A stretch of 64,000 nt of DNA from contig NZ_CP015039.1 in the NCBI RefSeq assembly GCF_002079305.1, positions 2,005,501 through 2,069,500 on the forward strand, in the 5' to 3' direction. The DNA comes from Rhodovulum sp. P5. GTDB taxonomy: Bacteria > Pseudomonadota > Alphaproteobacteria > Rhodobacterales > Rhodobacteraceae. Within the stretch, counting starts at the first letter, position 1. Every line of letters starts with the position of its first letter. Shown here piece after piece: positions 8,356-16,566 of the stretch. The position numbers and the translations under genes are program-made. The notes under the pieces were generated by a model. That model did not search any database, had not been told where the DNA came from, and saw only the letters and a list, made by a program, of their open reading frames with translations.

Positions 8356-9882
8356 ATGCTGGATGACGGAAAATTCACGCCCCACGGGCGTCACCTGATC
8401 GCGGGCGACTGGGTTGCCGGGGCGGAGACGTTCACCTCCGCCCCCGCCCATGGGCCGTCGCACGACTTCAGTGTCGGCACGCCCGACTTGGTGGACCGTG
8501 CGGCCAAAGCGGCGGAAGAGGCGTTCTGGTCCTACGGGTCGTCCAGCCGGGACGACCGCGCCGCGTTCCTGCACGCCATCGCGGACGAGATCGAGGCGCG
8601 GGCCGAGGCGACCACCGAAATCGGCACCCAGGAAACCGGCCTGCCGGAGGCGCGGTTGCAGGGCGAACGGGGCCGAACCACCGGACAATTGCGGCTGTTC
8701 GCGGACCATATCGGCAAGGGCGACTACCTCGACCGGCGCCACGACATCGCGCTGCCCGACCGCGCGCCCCTGCCCCGGCCCGACCTGAAAATGGTGCAGC
8801 GCCCCATCGGTCCGGTTGCGGTCTTCGGCGCCTCCAATTTCCCGCTGGCCTTTTCCACCGCCGGGGGCGACACGGCCTCGGCCCTGGCCGCCGGCTGCCC
8901 GGTGGTGGTCAAGGGCCACTCCGCCCATCCCGGCACCGGAGAGATCGTGGCCGAGGCGATCCATGCGGCCATCGGGAAATGCGGCGTGCATCCCGGCGTC
9001 TTCTCCCTGATCCAGGGGGGCAAGCGCGATGTGGGTCAGGCGCTGGTACAGCATCCGCTGATCCGGGCGGTCGGCTTTACCGGATCGCTGGCCGGGGGCC
9101 GGGCGCTGTTTGATCTGTGCGCCGCGCGCCCCGACCCGATCCCGTTCTTCGGGGAACTCGGCTCGGTCAACCCGATGTTCCTGTTGCCCGCGGCGCTGGC
9201 CGCCCGGGGAGCGGACATCGCGTCCGGCTGGGCGGGGTCACTGACCATGGGAGCGGGACAGTTCTGCACAAATCCCGGTATCGCGGTTGTCATCGACAGC
9301 CCCGACGCCGACGCCTTTATCGAGGCCACGACCGCCGCGCTGGAACCGATGGGCGCACAAACCATGCTGACCGACGGCATCGCAACCGCCTATCGGGCGG
9401 GCCGCGACCGGGTGGCAGGAACAGCGGGCGTGCAGGAGGTGCTGACCAGCGTCTGCGATCTGAGGAACGCCACGCCCTACCTGTTTGCCACGACCGGCGC
9501 GGAATGGCTCGCCAACGAGGTCTTGGGGGAGGAGGTCTTTGGCCCCCTTGGCCTGATCGTGCGGGTGGCCGACATGGACGAGATGCTGAAGGTGGCGCAC
9601 TCGCTGCAGGGACAATTGACCTGCACGCTGCATATGGACGACGCCGATACCGCGGTCGCTCAGACCCTGATGCCGATCCTTGAACGCAAGGCAGGCCGGG
9701 TGCTGGCCAACGGCTTCCCCACGGGCGTGGAGGTTTGTGACGCGATGGTGCATGGCGGCCCCTACCCCGCCTCCACCAATTTCGGCCACACCTCCGTGGG
9801 CACCCTCGCCATCCGCCGCTTCCTGCGACCGGTCTGCTATCAGAACATCCCCGACGCACTGATGCCGGGTGACTGGAAATGA
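8356..9882 (+). CDS. Aldehyde dehydrogenase, 2,5-dioxovalerate (alpha-ketoglutaric semialdehyde) dehydrogenase type
   Basis: A 508-residue NAD(P)+-dependent aldehyde dehydrogenase. The active site is visible: general-base Glu in FFGELGSVNP and nucleophile Cys in GQFCTNPG. The segment FGASNFPLAFSTAGGDTASALAAG followed by CPVVVKGHSAHPGT is characteristic of the subgroup that oxidises 2,5-dioxovalerate to 2-oxoglutarate, the last step of non-phosphorylative pentose, hydroxyproline or glucarate breakdown. No other gene of such a pathway is nearby; the partner, an aldo/keto reductase, overlaps by 4 nt. The enzyme class is sure; the substrate is an inference. Confidence 0.88.
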   Translation: MLDDGKFTPHGRHLIAGDWVAGAETFTSAPAHGPSHDFSVGTPDLVDRAAKAAEEAFWSYGSSSRDDRAAFLHAIADEIEARAEATTEIGTQETGLPEARLQGERGRTTGQLRLFADHIGKGDYLDRRHDIALPDRAPLPRPDLKMVQRPIGPVAVFGASNFPLAFSTAGGDTASALAAGCPVVVKGHSAHPGTGEIVAEAIHAAIGKCGVHPGVFSLIQGGKRDVGQALVQHPLIRAVGFTGSLAGGRALFDLCAARPDPIPFFGELGSVNPMFLLPAALAARGADIASGWAGSLTMGAGQFCTNPGIAVVIDSPDADAFIEATTAALEPMGAQTMLTDGIATAYRAGRDRVAGTAGVQEVLTSVCDLRNATPYLFATTGAEWLANEVLGEEVFGPLGLIVRVADMDEMLKVAHSLQGQLTCTLHMDDADTAVAQTLMPILERKAGRVLANGFPTGVEVCDAMVHGGPYPASTNFGHTSVGTLAIRRFLRPVCYQNIPDALMPGDWK

Positions 9883-10886
9883 TGCAGCGCCGCAAGCTTG
9901 GCCCGTCTGGCCCCGAGGTCTCCGCCCTCGGGATCGGGGCGATGTCTTTTTCCGATTTCTACGGCGCGACAACCGAGGCAGAGAGCCACGCGATCCTCGA
10001 CGCCGCGCTGGCGGCCGGGGTGGACCATATCGACACCTCCAACGTCTATGGCATGGGGCGGTCGGAAACCGTGATCGGCCGGTATCTCGACCGCTATCGC
10101 GGGCAGGGCGGGCTGCCCTTCCGGATTGCCACCAAGGCCGGCATCACGCGCGGCCCCGACACCGGGGCACGACGCTTCGACAACACGGCCGCGCATCTGG
10201 AGGCAGAGCTTGACGGCAGCCTTGCCCGGCTGGGCGTGGAGCGGGTCGACCTGTTCTATGTTCACCGCCGCGATCCCCGGCTGGAGATCGAGGAGGTGAC
10301 GGAAACGCTTGCCGGCCTGATCGCCAAGGGCAAGATCGCCGCCTTTGGCTATTCCGAGATCGCGCCAACCTCGCTGCGGCGGGCCGCTGCGGTGCACCCG
10401 GTCGCCGCGGTGCAATCGGAATACTCCCTGCAAACGCGCCTGCCGGAGTTGGGTCTCGTCCAGACCTGCGAGGATTTGGGCACCGCGCTTGTCGCCTTTT
10501 CGCCCGTTGGCCGCGGGCTTCTGTCCGACGATCCGCCCACGGCCGAACGCGTTGCGCAATCGGGTTTCCTGCGGACCAATCCCCGTTTCAGCGGCGGCAA
10601 TCTGGAGCGGAACCTTGCCGCAAGCGACGCCTTGCGCGATCTGGCCCGCCAGACCGGGGAACCCGCCGCCGCACTGGCCATCGCCTGGCTGATCGACCGC
10701 AGCCCAACTGTCCTGCCGATCCCCGGCACCCGCAGCACCGCCCATTTTGCCGAACTTGTCCGCGGCGCACAGATGACCCTGTCGGACGACCTCCGAGAGG
10801 AGATCGCACGCCGCCTGCCGCCGGGCTGGGCCCACGGTGCGCGCTATACCGACGACCAGTCCATCGGGCCTGAAAGCTATTGCTGA
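9879..10886 (+). CDS. Aldo/keto reductase
   Basis: A 335-residue NADPH-dependent oxidoreductase with a TIM-barrel fold. The catalytic tetrad is visible: Asp52 and Tyr57 (DTSNVYG), Lys86 (IATKAG) and His129 (FYVHRRDP). The opening RKLGPSGPEVSALGIGAMSFSDFYG resembles the AKR13/YakC subgroup. It overlaps the upstream aldehyde dehydrogenase stop (ATGATG over TGA), so the two are co-translated and may act on related carbonyl substrates. The physiological substrate is unknown. Confidence 0.92.
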   Translation: MMQRRKLGPSGPEVSALGIGAMSFSDFYGATTEAESHAILDAALAAGVDHIDTSNVYGMGRSETVIGRYLDRYRGQGGLPFRIATKAGITRGPDTGARRFDNTAAHLEAELDGSLARLGVERVDLFYVHRRDPRLEIEEVTETLAGLIAKGKIAAFGYSEIAPTSLRRAAAVHPVAAVQSEYSLQTRLPELGLVQTCEDLGTALVAFSPVGRGLLSDDPPTAERVAQSGFLRTNPRFSGGNLERNLAASDALRDLARQTGEPAAALAIAWLIDRSPTVLPIPGTRSTAHFAELVRGAQMTLSDDLREEIARRLPPGWAHGARYTDDQSIGPESYC

Positions 10887-11074
10887 ATGCCGCGGGCATG
10901 TCGCCATACCATCAAGGTCGATGGCAGCCCGGTCTATTTCCGCGCGCTCTGCCGCCGGGGCGATCACAAACCGCGACGCAATGGCACAGCCTGCCATTGG
11001 CACCCGCGCCGCATATTTCACGGATAACGCGTTTCTGACACATGCCCAAAGGCTTGGGGGATGACACCGGCCAC

Positions 11075-12115
11075 ATGACACCGCTTTGGTCCTATTTCCG
11101 CTTGCCGGTCTTCTTCACGGTCCTTGGCCTTGTCCTTGCCTTCTGGCTGGGCCTAGCCACCACCGGGACGCTGTCGGGGGCGATGTCATTTCTGCTGATC
11201 GGCGCGGTGCTTGCGGTGCTGGAGATCTCGCTCAGCTTCGACAACGCCATCGTCAACGCGAACAAGCTGAAGGACATGACGCCGAAATGGCAGCACCGCT
11301 TCCTGACATGGGGGATCATCATTGCGGTCTTCGGGATGCGCATCCTGTTTCCGCTGTCGGTGGTTGCCCTTGCTGCGCAGATCGGCCCGATGGCCGCCGT
11401 GGCACTCGCGATGTCGGACCCGCAGGAATACGCCCTGATCATGGAGGAGTCGCAGGTCAGCATATCGGCCTTCGGCGGCACCTTCCTGATGATGGTCGCG
11501 CTGACGTATTTCATCGACGGCGACAAGGATGTCGACTGGCTCTGCGCCGTTGAAGAGCGGCTTCGCGCCTGTGCCTCGATCCGCGGGCTGGCGATCGCGG
11601 TGGTGCTGGCCGTGGCGCTCGGCTTCACGCTGGTCCTTCCAGAGGAGGAAGGCAGCCGTTTCCTCTTCGCCGCGGTTTGCGGGCTTCTGATCTTTCTGGC
11701 GGTGGAACTTCTGGGGCAGATCCTCGATGCCTCTGAAGAGACGCGTCACCTTGCGGCGCGCGGGGGCCTTGGCGCATTTCTTTATCTTGAGGTGCTGGAC
11801 GCCAGCTTTTCCTTCGACGGGGTCATCGGGGCGTTTGCGCTGACCCAGAACCTGTTCCTGATTGCCATAGGGTTGGGGATCGGGGCGTTCTACGTGCGGA
11901 CCATGACCATCATGCTGGTGGAGCGGAAGACGCTTGCGCAATTCCGCTATCTCGAACACGGGGCCTTCTACTCGATCATGGTCCTGTCAATCATCATGTT
12001 CGCCCAATCGCTGATGCATATCCCGGAGCTGATCACCGGCCTGATCGGCGCCGCGCTGATCGGGCTGTCGCTGGTGTCCTCCATCCGTCACAACCGGTCG
12101 CCGGAGGGGCACTGA
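11075..12115 (+). CDS. DUF475 integral membrane protein of the TerC/YkoY superfamily
   Basis: A 346-residue polytopic membrane protein. Two acidic motifs mark the family: SLSFDNAIVNANKL in the first half and SFSFDGVIGAF in the second, like the paired Asp sites of TerC proteins thought to handle divalent metal ions. About nine hydrophobic segments can be counted. Two in-frame starts exist: ATG 11042 and ATG 11075. I prefer 11075 because the preceding eleven residues are polar and unlike a membrane protein start; neither has a good Shine-Dalgarno at ideal distance. Function (metal export or tolerance) is inferred from the superfamily only. Confidence 0.85.
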   Translation: MTPLWSYFRLPVFFTVLGLVLAFWLGLATTGTLSGAMSFLLIGAVLAVLEISLSFDNAIVNANKLKDMTPKWQHRFLTWGIIIAVFGMRILFPLSVVALAAQIGPMAAVALAMSDPQEYALIMEESQVSISAFGGTFLMMVALTYFIDGDKDVDWLCAVEERLRACASIRGLAIAVVLAVALGFTLVLPEEEGSRFLFAAVCGLLIFLAVELLGQILDASEETRHLAARGGLGAFLYLEVLDASFSFDGVIGAFALTQNLFLIAIGLGIGAFYVRTMTIMLVERKTLAQFRYLEHGAFYSIMVLSIIMFAQSLMHIPELITGLIGAALIGLSLVSSIRHNRSPEGH

Positions 12116-12269
12116 AGCTCCGGATGTTTGTCCGCCGTGCTATGCCCGGTGATCTCTCCCGTTGCGACGGTCGCGGTCGAGTTGGGGTTGGGCGCCATCT
12201 TTGCCAGGTTCACAACGTGATATTCGGCTTCCGAACTGCGGGCCCAGTAGATCGGGTCAGCCCGTATTG

Positions 12270-12298
12270 GTTCCGCGCCCGGTTCTTCGGCGCGGAAC
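12270..12298. terminator. Perfect inverted repeat between convergent genes
   Basis: GTTCCGCGCC (12270-12279) and GGCGCGGAAC (12289-12298), a 10-bp perfect stem with a 9-nt loop, between the convergent DUF475 and monooxygenase genes. It lacks a strong T-run on either side, so its role as a bidirectional terminator is only a guess. Confidence 0.4.
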
Positions 12299-12333
12299 GA
12301 TTTGCAGCGCGGTCAGGCCGCGGGTCGCCGGTA

Positions 12334-12654
12334 TCAGCCGATACTCGCAAAGACCTCGTACATCACCGGTTCGAAGCTTTTGCACAGGTCCGAGAACCGC
12401 CGCGTCCGCACGCGCATCTCGTCCGAGCGCAGCATCGCCTGGAAATCCTCGCGCTTCTGCCACTGGGAATAGTTGGCGATCCGGGTCTGGGCGTCGTTCA
12501 CATGCAGCCCTGCCCCGATGAAGCCGGGTTGCTTCGAAATGAACGTCTCAAGCGCATCGTTCAGTTCGTCCAGCAGATCCTGGCAGGTGCCCGGCGTGAC
12601 CTCGAACGTGGTGATCACGGTCTGCAGTTGGGACTCTTTGGATATCTTCGGCAT
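12334..12654 (-). CDS. Antibiotic biosynthesis monooxygenase (ABM) domain protein
   Basis: A 106-residue single-domain ferredoxin-like alpha/beta barrel protein of the ABM family. The segment GFIGAGLHVNDAQTRIANYSQWQ (a Gly-rich turn then strand with YxQW) is the family core. Such proteins are cofactor-free monooxygenases or small stress-related enzymes; the substrate cannot be inferred. It stands alone, with a palindromic repeat element between it and uspA. Confidence 0.85.
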   Translation of the reverse strand: MPKISKESQLQTVITTFEVTPGTCQDLLDELNDALETFISKQPGFIGAGLHVNDAQTRIANYSQWQKREDFQAMLRSDEMRVRTRRFSDLCKSFEPVMYEVFASIG

Positions 12655-12690
12655 GGTGTCCTCCCGGGAAGAAAAACGGTTTCGGCCGTC

Positions 12691-12792
12691 TGGAGCGTTT
12701 CGCGCTCATTCGTATTCACGCGACACGCTCCACGCCATTGAATTCGCATGTTCGAGGAGCAGAAAACCGGTTCTCACCTTTCCGCAACATGC
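12691..12792. repeat. Intergenic palindromic (REP-like) element, two nested hairpins
   Basis: First hairpin: TGGAGCGT (12691-12698) with ACGCTCCA (12725-12732), extended by CGCG/CGCG inside. Second: GCATGTT (12746-12752) with AACATGC (12786-12792) enclosing a near-palindrome around AACCGGTT. The second half resembles the short intergenic palindromes with an AAAACCGGTT core that recur in alphaproteobacterial genomes (recalled, not searched). It ends 1 nt before the uspA stop codon. Only one copy is seen in this window. Confidence 0.6.
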
Positions 12793-12793
12793 C

Positions 12794-13201
12794 CTAGCGC
12801 ACGACATGGACCGAGCAGGGGGCATGCCGCACCACGCGCGCCGCGGTGGAGCCCAGGAAATAGTCCTGAAGCCCCGGCCGGTGCGAGTGCATGACGATGC
12901 AATCCACCCCATGGGTCTTGGCAAAATCGACGATCGTCATGCCCGCATGACCGGTGACGACGCGAACCTCCACATCCGGGGAGTCCTGAAATTCCCCTTC
13001 AAGCTCCTCGCGGATCATGTCGCGCGCCTTGGCATCCTGCCCTTCGGGCAGATATTGCGAGACGTAAGGCGGGATCGCCTCTGCGACGGTCAGGACGGTG
13101 ATGGTCCCACCCTCCGCCCGCACGGCCCGGGCCACGCCCAGCACTTCGCCCAGATGGGGGCCATGATCGACGGCGACGGGGACGAGGATATTCTTGTACA
13201 T
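12794..13201 (-). CDS. Universal stress protein, UspA family
   Basis: A 135-residue cytoplasmic Usp-domain protein. The N-terminus YKNILVPVAVD and the C-terminal GLQDYFLGSTAARVVRHAPCSVHVVR carry the ATP-binding pattern (glycine-rich loop then GSTA) of the nucleotide-binding subgroup. I use the ATG at 13199-13201; an in-frame ATG eight codons upstream is possible but gives an N-terminus unlike relatives. It is monocistronic, with the repeat element directly downstream. Confidence 0.92.
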   Translation of the reverse strand: MYKNILVPVAVDHGPHLGEVLGVARAVRAEGGTITVLTVAEAIPPYVSQYLPEGQDAKARDMIREELEGEFQDSPDVEVRVVTGHAGMTIVDFAKTHGVDCIVMHSHRPGLQDYFLGSTAARVVRHAPCSVHVVR

Positions 13202-13265
13202 GTTCAGAGACCTCTTTCGGTCCATCTAACATCGCATCGCATGGGAAGGGCAACCTTGACGCAAA

Positions 13266-13901
13266 TCATGCGCGCACAATGCCCAGAACCTCTTCGGCGA
13301 GGGCCGTGACCTCATCCATGGCAGGACCCTTTCGGCCGGTTTCCAGCACGCCAAGCCCGTGGCCCAGCGTTTCGGCATAGCTGACCCGGTTGGCCAGCCG
13401 CGCGGTTGCAAGATCGGCGTCCATCGCGGCGGCACTCTCGGTGACCTCCGCGGCGAGCCGCGTGTTGGGCCGTAGCCGGTTCAGCACGACCAGTGCGGGC
13501 TTTCGTTCGCGCCGCGCGAGGTCAAGCACCCCTTCGGTCGCCCACAGATCGACATGGGACACCGCCACCGGTACCAGCACAAGCTGCGCCGCACGCAGCG
13601 CCGGGCGCAGGTCACTGTCGGCCTTTGGCGGCGTGTCGATCAGGACGATATCGTTGTCGCGGGCCAGCTTGGACGTCTCGTAGCCCACGCCCCAGGCGGA
13701 GGCGGTGGAGAAATCCATATCCGGCGCCTCCCGCCCCTCCAGCCGTGTCATGAACCAGCGGCCAAGGCTGCCTTGCGGGTCGGTGTCGATCAGGGCCACG
13801 CCCAGCCCCTGCCGCGCGAAGGCGACGGCAAGGTTCGCAGCCAGCGTGGTCTTGCCGGACCCGCCCTTCTGTTGTGCGACCGTGATGATCGTGCCCGTCA
13901 T
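13266..13901 (-). CDS. Orphan ParA-family ATPase
   Basis: A 211-residue deviant Walker-A ATPase with KGGSGKT at residues 12-18 and the second signature lysine at 12. Walker A' (ALIDTDPQGS) and Walker B-like (IVLIDTPP) follow. No parB or cargo gene is adjacent, so it is not the chromosomal parAB pair; short orphan ParAs of this kind position protein clusters or act in partition. The frame continues upstream, but the ATG at 13899-13901 places the P-loop at its usual distance from the start. The cargo is unknown. Confidence 0.88.
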   Translation of the reverse strand: MTGTIITVAQQKGGSGKTTLAANLAVAFARQGLGVALIDTDPQGSLGRWFMTRLEGREAPDMDFSTASAWGVGYETSKLARDNDIVLIDTPPKADSDLRPALRAAQLVLVPVAVSHVDLWATEGVLDLARRERKPALVVLNRLRPNTRLAAEVTESAAAMDADLATARLANRVSYAETLGHGLGVLETGRKGPAMDEVTALAEEVLGIVRA

Positions 13902-14112
13902 GTCCCCGCCCTCCGGCCACCTGCTGCGGCGCAGAATAGCGCCAGTCGAAACAGGATGCCCAGCCCCAATCGCCCGATTTCCGGCCGACTGACGCAAGCC
14001 TTGCACCGCAATGGCCCGCCGTCGGAAAGCCGGCGGAGGCCAGACCATGTTCACGCAGGTTAACGCGCGATTAACCATTCCCGAAACAGTCTGCCCCCCG
14101 AAAGGAGCCGCG

Positions 14113-14829
14113 ATGCGCCCGGTTTGGTATTTCACAATGGCGGCTGGCCTGTGCCTTGCCGGCACGACAACGGCCGATGCCGGCGCGTGGCTGCGCGAGG
14201 ACGGAACCGGTGTGGTCTATCTGTCTTACGAGGCGATGGAGGATCGCGACTATGGCTCCACATGGGGCTACAGCACACTCTTCGGCGAATACGGCCTGTC
14301 GCCGCATCTTACGGTCGGGATCGACGCGGGCCGGGGCGACGGCCCGGACGACTGGAAGGCCAAGGTCTTCTTGCGAAGAGGCCAAGAGTTGGAGCGCCTG
14401 AACGGTCGCTATGCCCTCCAGCTTGGCATCGGGATCTCTGGCGCGCCCGGCGGTCTGCGCGAAACCCTGCTGCGCCCGGCGATCAGTTGGGGCAACAGCT
14501 TCGAAACCGGGCTGGGCTGGGCCTGGGTAAATGTCGACGCCGCTGGGGAATACCGGCTGACCCAAGGCACGGCCGCCGCCACGGCCGGATATGGCGTGGA
14601 AGCCACCTACAAGCTCGACATGGCCCTGGGTCTGACGACCGGCGCCCGCACGCAGATCATGGCAGAACTCCGGTCCGAATTCCCGCCCGGCGAAGGGCGC
14701 ACCTTGCGCGCCGTGCCCTCGGTTTCGCGCCGGGTGTCCGGCAGGGTCTGGCTGCAACTCGGCGGCATTGTGGGGCTGGACGGCGACGACACCGCCGGGC
14801 TGCTGGTCGGCAGCCGGATCGAGTTCTGA
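14113..14829 (+). CDS. Predicted outer-membrane beta-barrel protein
   Basis: A 238-residue exported protein. An N-terminal signal peptide (cleavage probably after TADA at about residue 23) is followed by alternating hydrophobic/polar strands with many Gly and aromatic residues, ending in the C-terminal pattern LLVGSRIEF; a terminal Phe is typical of outer-membrane barrels. ATG 14113 is preceded by AAGGAG. It has no cysteines in the mature part. I would call it a transporter-like OMP of unknown substrate. It is divergent from the parA-family gene. Confidence 0.75.
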   Translation: MRPVWYFTMAAGLCLAGTTTADAGAWLREDGTGVVYLSYEAMEDRDYGSTWGYSTLFGEYGLSPHLTVGIDAGRGDGPDDWKAKVFLRRGQELERLNGRYALQLGIGISGAPGGLRETLLRPAISWGNSFETGLGWAWVNVDAAGEYRLTQGTAAATAGYGVEATYKLDMALGLTTGARTQIMAELRSEFPPGEGRTLRAVPSVSRRVSGRVWLQLGGIVGLDGDDTAGLLVGSRIEF

Positions 14830-14944
14830 GCACCACGGTGCGAATCACCGCCCCTGCAGAAATGTGTCGTTTACCGTCTTTCGCGAACAATCCCGGATTG
14901 ATTGCAGGATAGCCCTGCGCAACCTGAACAAACTCGACCGCAAT

Positions 14945-14974
14945 TTGACAGTCGGACGGCTCTGCGGCCAAGAT
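14945..14974 (+). promoter_or_regulatory. Candidate promoter for the Hint-domain gene
   Basis: Perfect -35 TTGACA (14945-14950), 18-nt spacer, weak -10 CAAGAT (14969-14974). It lies 66 nt upstream of the start codon in the 210-base gap after the outer-membrane protein gene. Confidence 0.4.
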
Positions 14975-15039
14975 ACCCTCTGTCTTTCTGCACCGGTGGG
15001 GGCCTCCGCAGATGTGACCGGACTGGGAGGTTTGATCGC

Positions 15040-15831
15040 ATGGTGTCCCACACCGACCCGGCAGGCTTTGCCGCGGCCATGGCGAAGGGCGCGTCCGCCC
15101 TTGGGCAAGCGCACGACGGCACACATCATTCGCTGTCACAGCCCCTGATGCGCCGCTACGAGATATCGGCACTCACCCCCGATGGGCAGGAGGTCTCTGC
15201 GACCCGCGGCCTGATTGCCGAACCGCTGATCGACGAGGCCTTTACCGCGTTCGCCCGCGGAACCCTGTTTACGACGACCGAAGGGCCGGTTGCCGTCGAA
15301 GACCTGTACCCCGGGATGATGCTGGATACCGCCGATGCCGGGCCGCAGCGCCTGTTGTGGGTCGGGTCCACCCTGCTTGCCCCACCGCGCGGGCCAGAGC
15401 CGCCCGAGACGCCCCTGCTGACGCGCATTTCGGCCGACAGTCTGGGGATCGGCCGGCCAATGCCGGACCTGGTGCTGGGCCCGCGCGCCCGGATGCTGGT
15501 CCGCTATCCCGGCTGCGCAACCGTTCTGAATTCCGACGCGGCCTTTGCACCGGCGTCCTCCTTCATCGACGGCGTGGCCTTTGTCGGCCTGAATGTGGTG
15601 CAACCGACGCGGGTCTATCACCTTGCGCTGGCGTCGCAGCACATCCTGCTGGCCAACGGGGTCGAGGTCGAAAGCTACCACCCCGGCGAAAACGTGCTGC
15701 CGCTGATGAACCGCGACAGCCTTGGCCGGTTCCTGTCGCTGTTTCCCCATCTGCAAAGCCATACCGGGTTCGGCACCATGGTCCTGCCCCGGCTGACCAC
15801 GTTCGAGGCCGAACGGCTCAGCGCCGCCTGA
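15040..15831 (+). CDS. Hint-domain (Hint_2 type) protein lacking the nucleophilic cysteine
   Basis: A 263-residue protein with a Hint fold segment: FARGTLFTTTEGPVAVEDL at about 71-89, then the LWVGS strand, LGPRARMLV and the HILLANGVEVES block near the end. Hint_2 domains of marine Rhodobacterales normally have Cys just before the F-x-x-G-T motif; here that position is Ala70, so self-splicing or cholesterol-type cleavage chemistry is unlikely. ATG 15040 has TGGGAGG 9 nt upstream; the longer frame from 14902 is untypical. It stands alone. Probable role: binding or structural remnant of the autoprocessing fold; unknown. Confidence 0.8.
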   Translation: MVSHTDPAGFAAAMAKGASALGQAHDGTHHSLSQPLMRRYEISALTPDGQEVSATRGLIAEPLIDEAFTAFARGTLFTTTEGPVAVEDLYPGMMLDTADAGPQRLLWVGSTLLAPPRGPEPPETPLLTRISADSLGIGRPMPDLVLGPRARMLVRYPGCATVLNSDAAFAPASSFIDGVAFVGLNVVQPTRVYHLALASQHILLANGVEVESYHPGENVLPLMNRDSLGRFLSLFPHLQSHTGFGTMVLPRLTTFEAERLSAA

Positions 15832-15872
15832 CAGCAGTTCGGGAACGGGCCGCAGGTCTTGCGGCCCCCGCC

Positions 15873-16373
15873 TCAGGCGGACCGGCCCAACCGTTCCTCC
15901 AGCACGTCGAAGGGCACGCCCGGTGCGTCCTTCGCGCAGCGGATCACAAGCGAGGTCTTTACGCTGACGACGTTTTCCGCCGCGGTCAGTTCCTCGGTCA
16001 GGAAGCTTTGAAAGGTGGACAGATCGGGGGCCACGCATTTCAGGATGAAGTCGACCTCGCCGTTCAGCATGTGGCACTCGCGCACCAAGGGCCAGTTGCG
16101 GCAGCGTTCCTCGAACTTGGACAGGTCCGCCTCCGCCTGGCTTTGCAGGCCGACCATGGCGAACACCTGAACTTCGAAGCCCAGTTCGCGGATGTCGACC
16201 TTGGCATGGTAGCCGCGGATATAACCGGCCTCTTCCAGCGTACGCACGCGCCGCAAACAGGGTGGCGCCGATATCCCCACGCGCCGGGCAAGTTCGACAT
16301 TCGTCATGCGCCCGTCGGTCTGCAATTCGGACAGGATTTTCCGGTCGATTGCATCGAGTTTACTGCTGGGCAT
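15873..16373 (-). CDS. Lrp/AsnC family transcriptional regulator
   Basis: A 166-residue feast/famine regulator. An N-terminal helix-turn-helix (LDAIDRKILSELQTDGRMTN, then VELARRVGISAPPCLRRVRTLE) is followed by the RAM/AsnC ligand-binding domain (FEVQVFAMVGLQSQ ... GEVDFILKCVAPDL). It is probably amino-acid responsive. The ATG at 16371-16373 fits family length. It is divergent from trxB; a likely promoter and direct repeats lie in the shared gap, compatible with autoregulation. Confidence 0.93.
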   Translation of the reverse strand: MPSSKLDAIDRKILSELQTDGRMTNVELARRVGISAPPCLRRVRTLEEAGYIRGYHAKVDIRELGFEVQVFAMVGLQSQAEADLSKFEERCRNWPLVRECHMLNGEVDFILKCVAPDLSTFQSFLTEELTAAENVVSVKTSLVIRCAKDAPGVPFDVLEERLGRSA

Positions 16374-16398
16374 TCCTGCTTCCCCTGGAGTTTTGCGG

Positions 16399-16428
16399 AT
16401 AATATGCGCACGGGCGAGGCATGCGCAA
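16399..16428 (-). promoter_or_regulatory. Candidate promoter and repeat upstream of the Lrp gene
   Basis: On the minus strand TTGCGC (16428-16423), 18-nt spacer, TATTAT (16404-16399). The same segment carries two direct copies of ATGCGCA (about 16404-16410 and 16421-16427) 17-18 nt apart, a possible regulator site between lrp and trxB. Confidence 0.45.
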
Positions 16429-16566
16429 TAATCTTTCACAGCCGCGCAAGATTTTAAACGCACCTCCGTCCGATGGCCCCGCGGCGATTGGGCACGCCGG
16501 GGCTTTCGCGTCTCCCCCCCCGCGCCTATATCGGGCGCGACACGGCGATTCAGCGAGGAGACAGCC

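Noticed and set aside
12124..12741. 205-codon plus-strand frame through the ABM monooxygenase region
   Set aside because: Antisense shadow of the monooxygenase gene; the composition is Arg/His-rich and unlike a protein.
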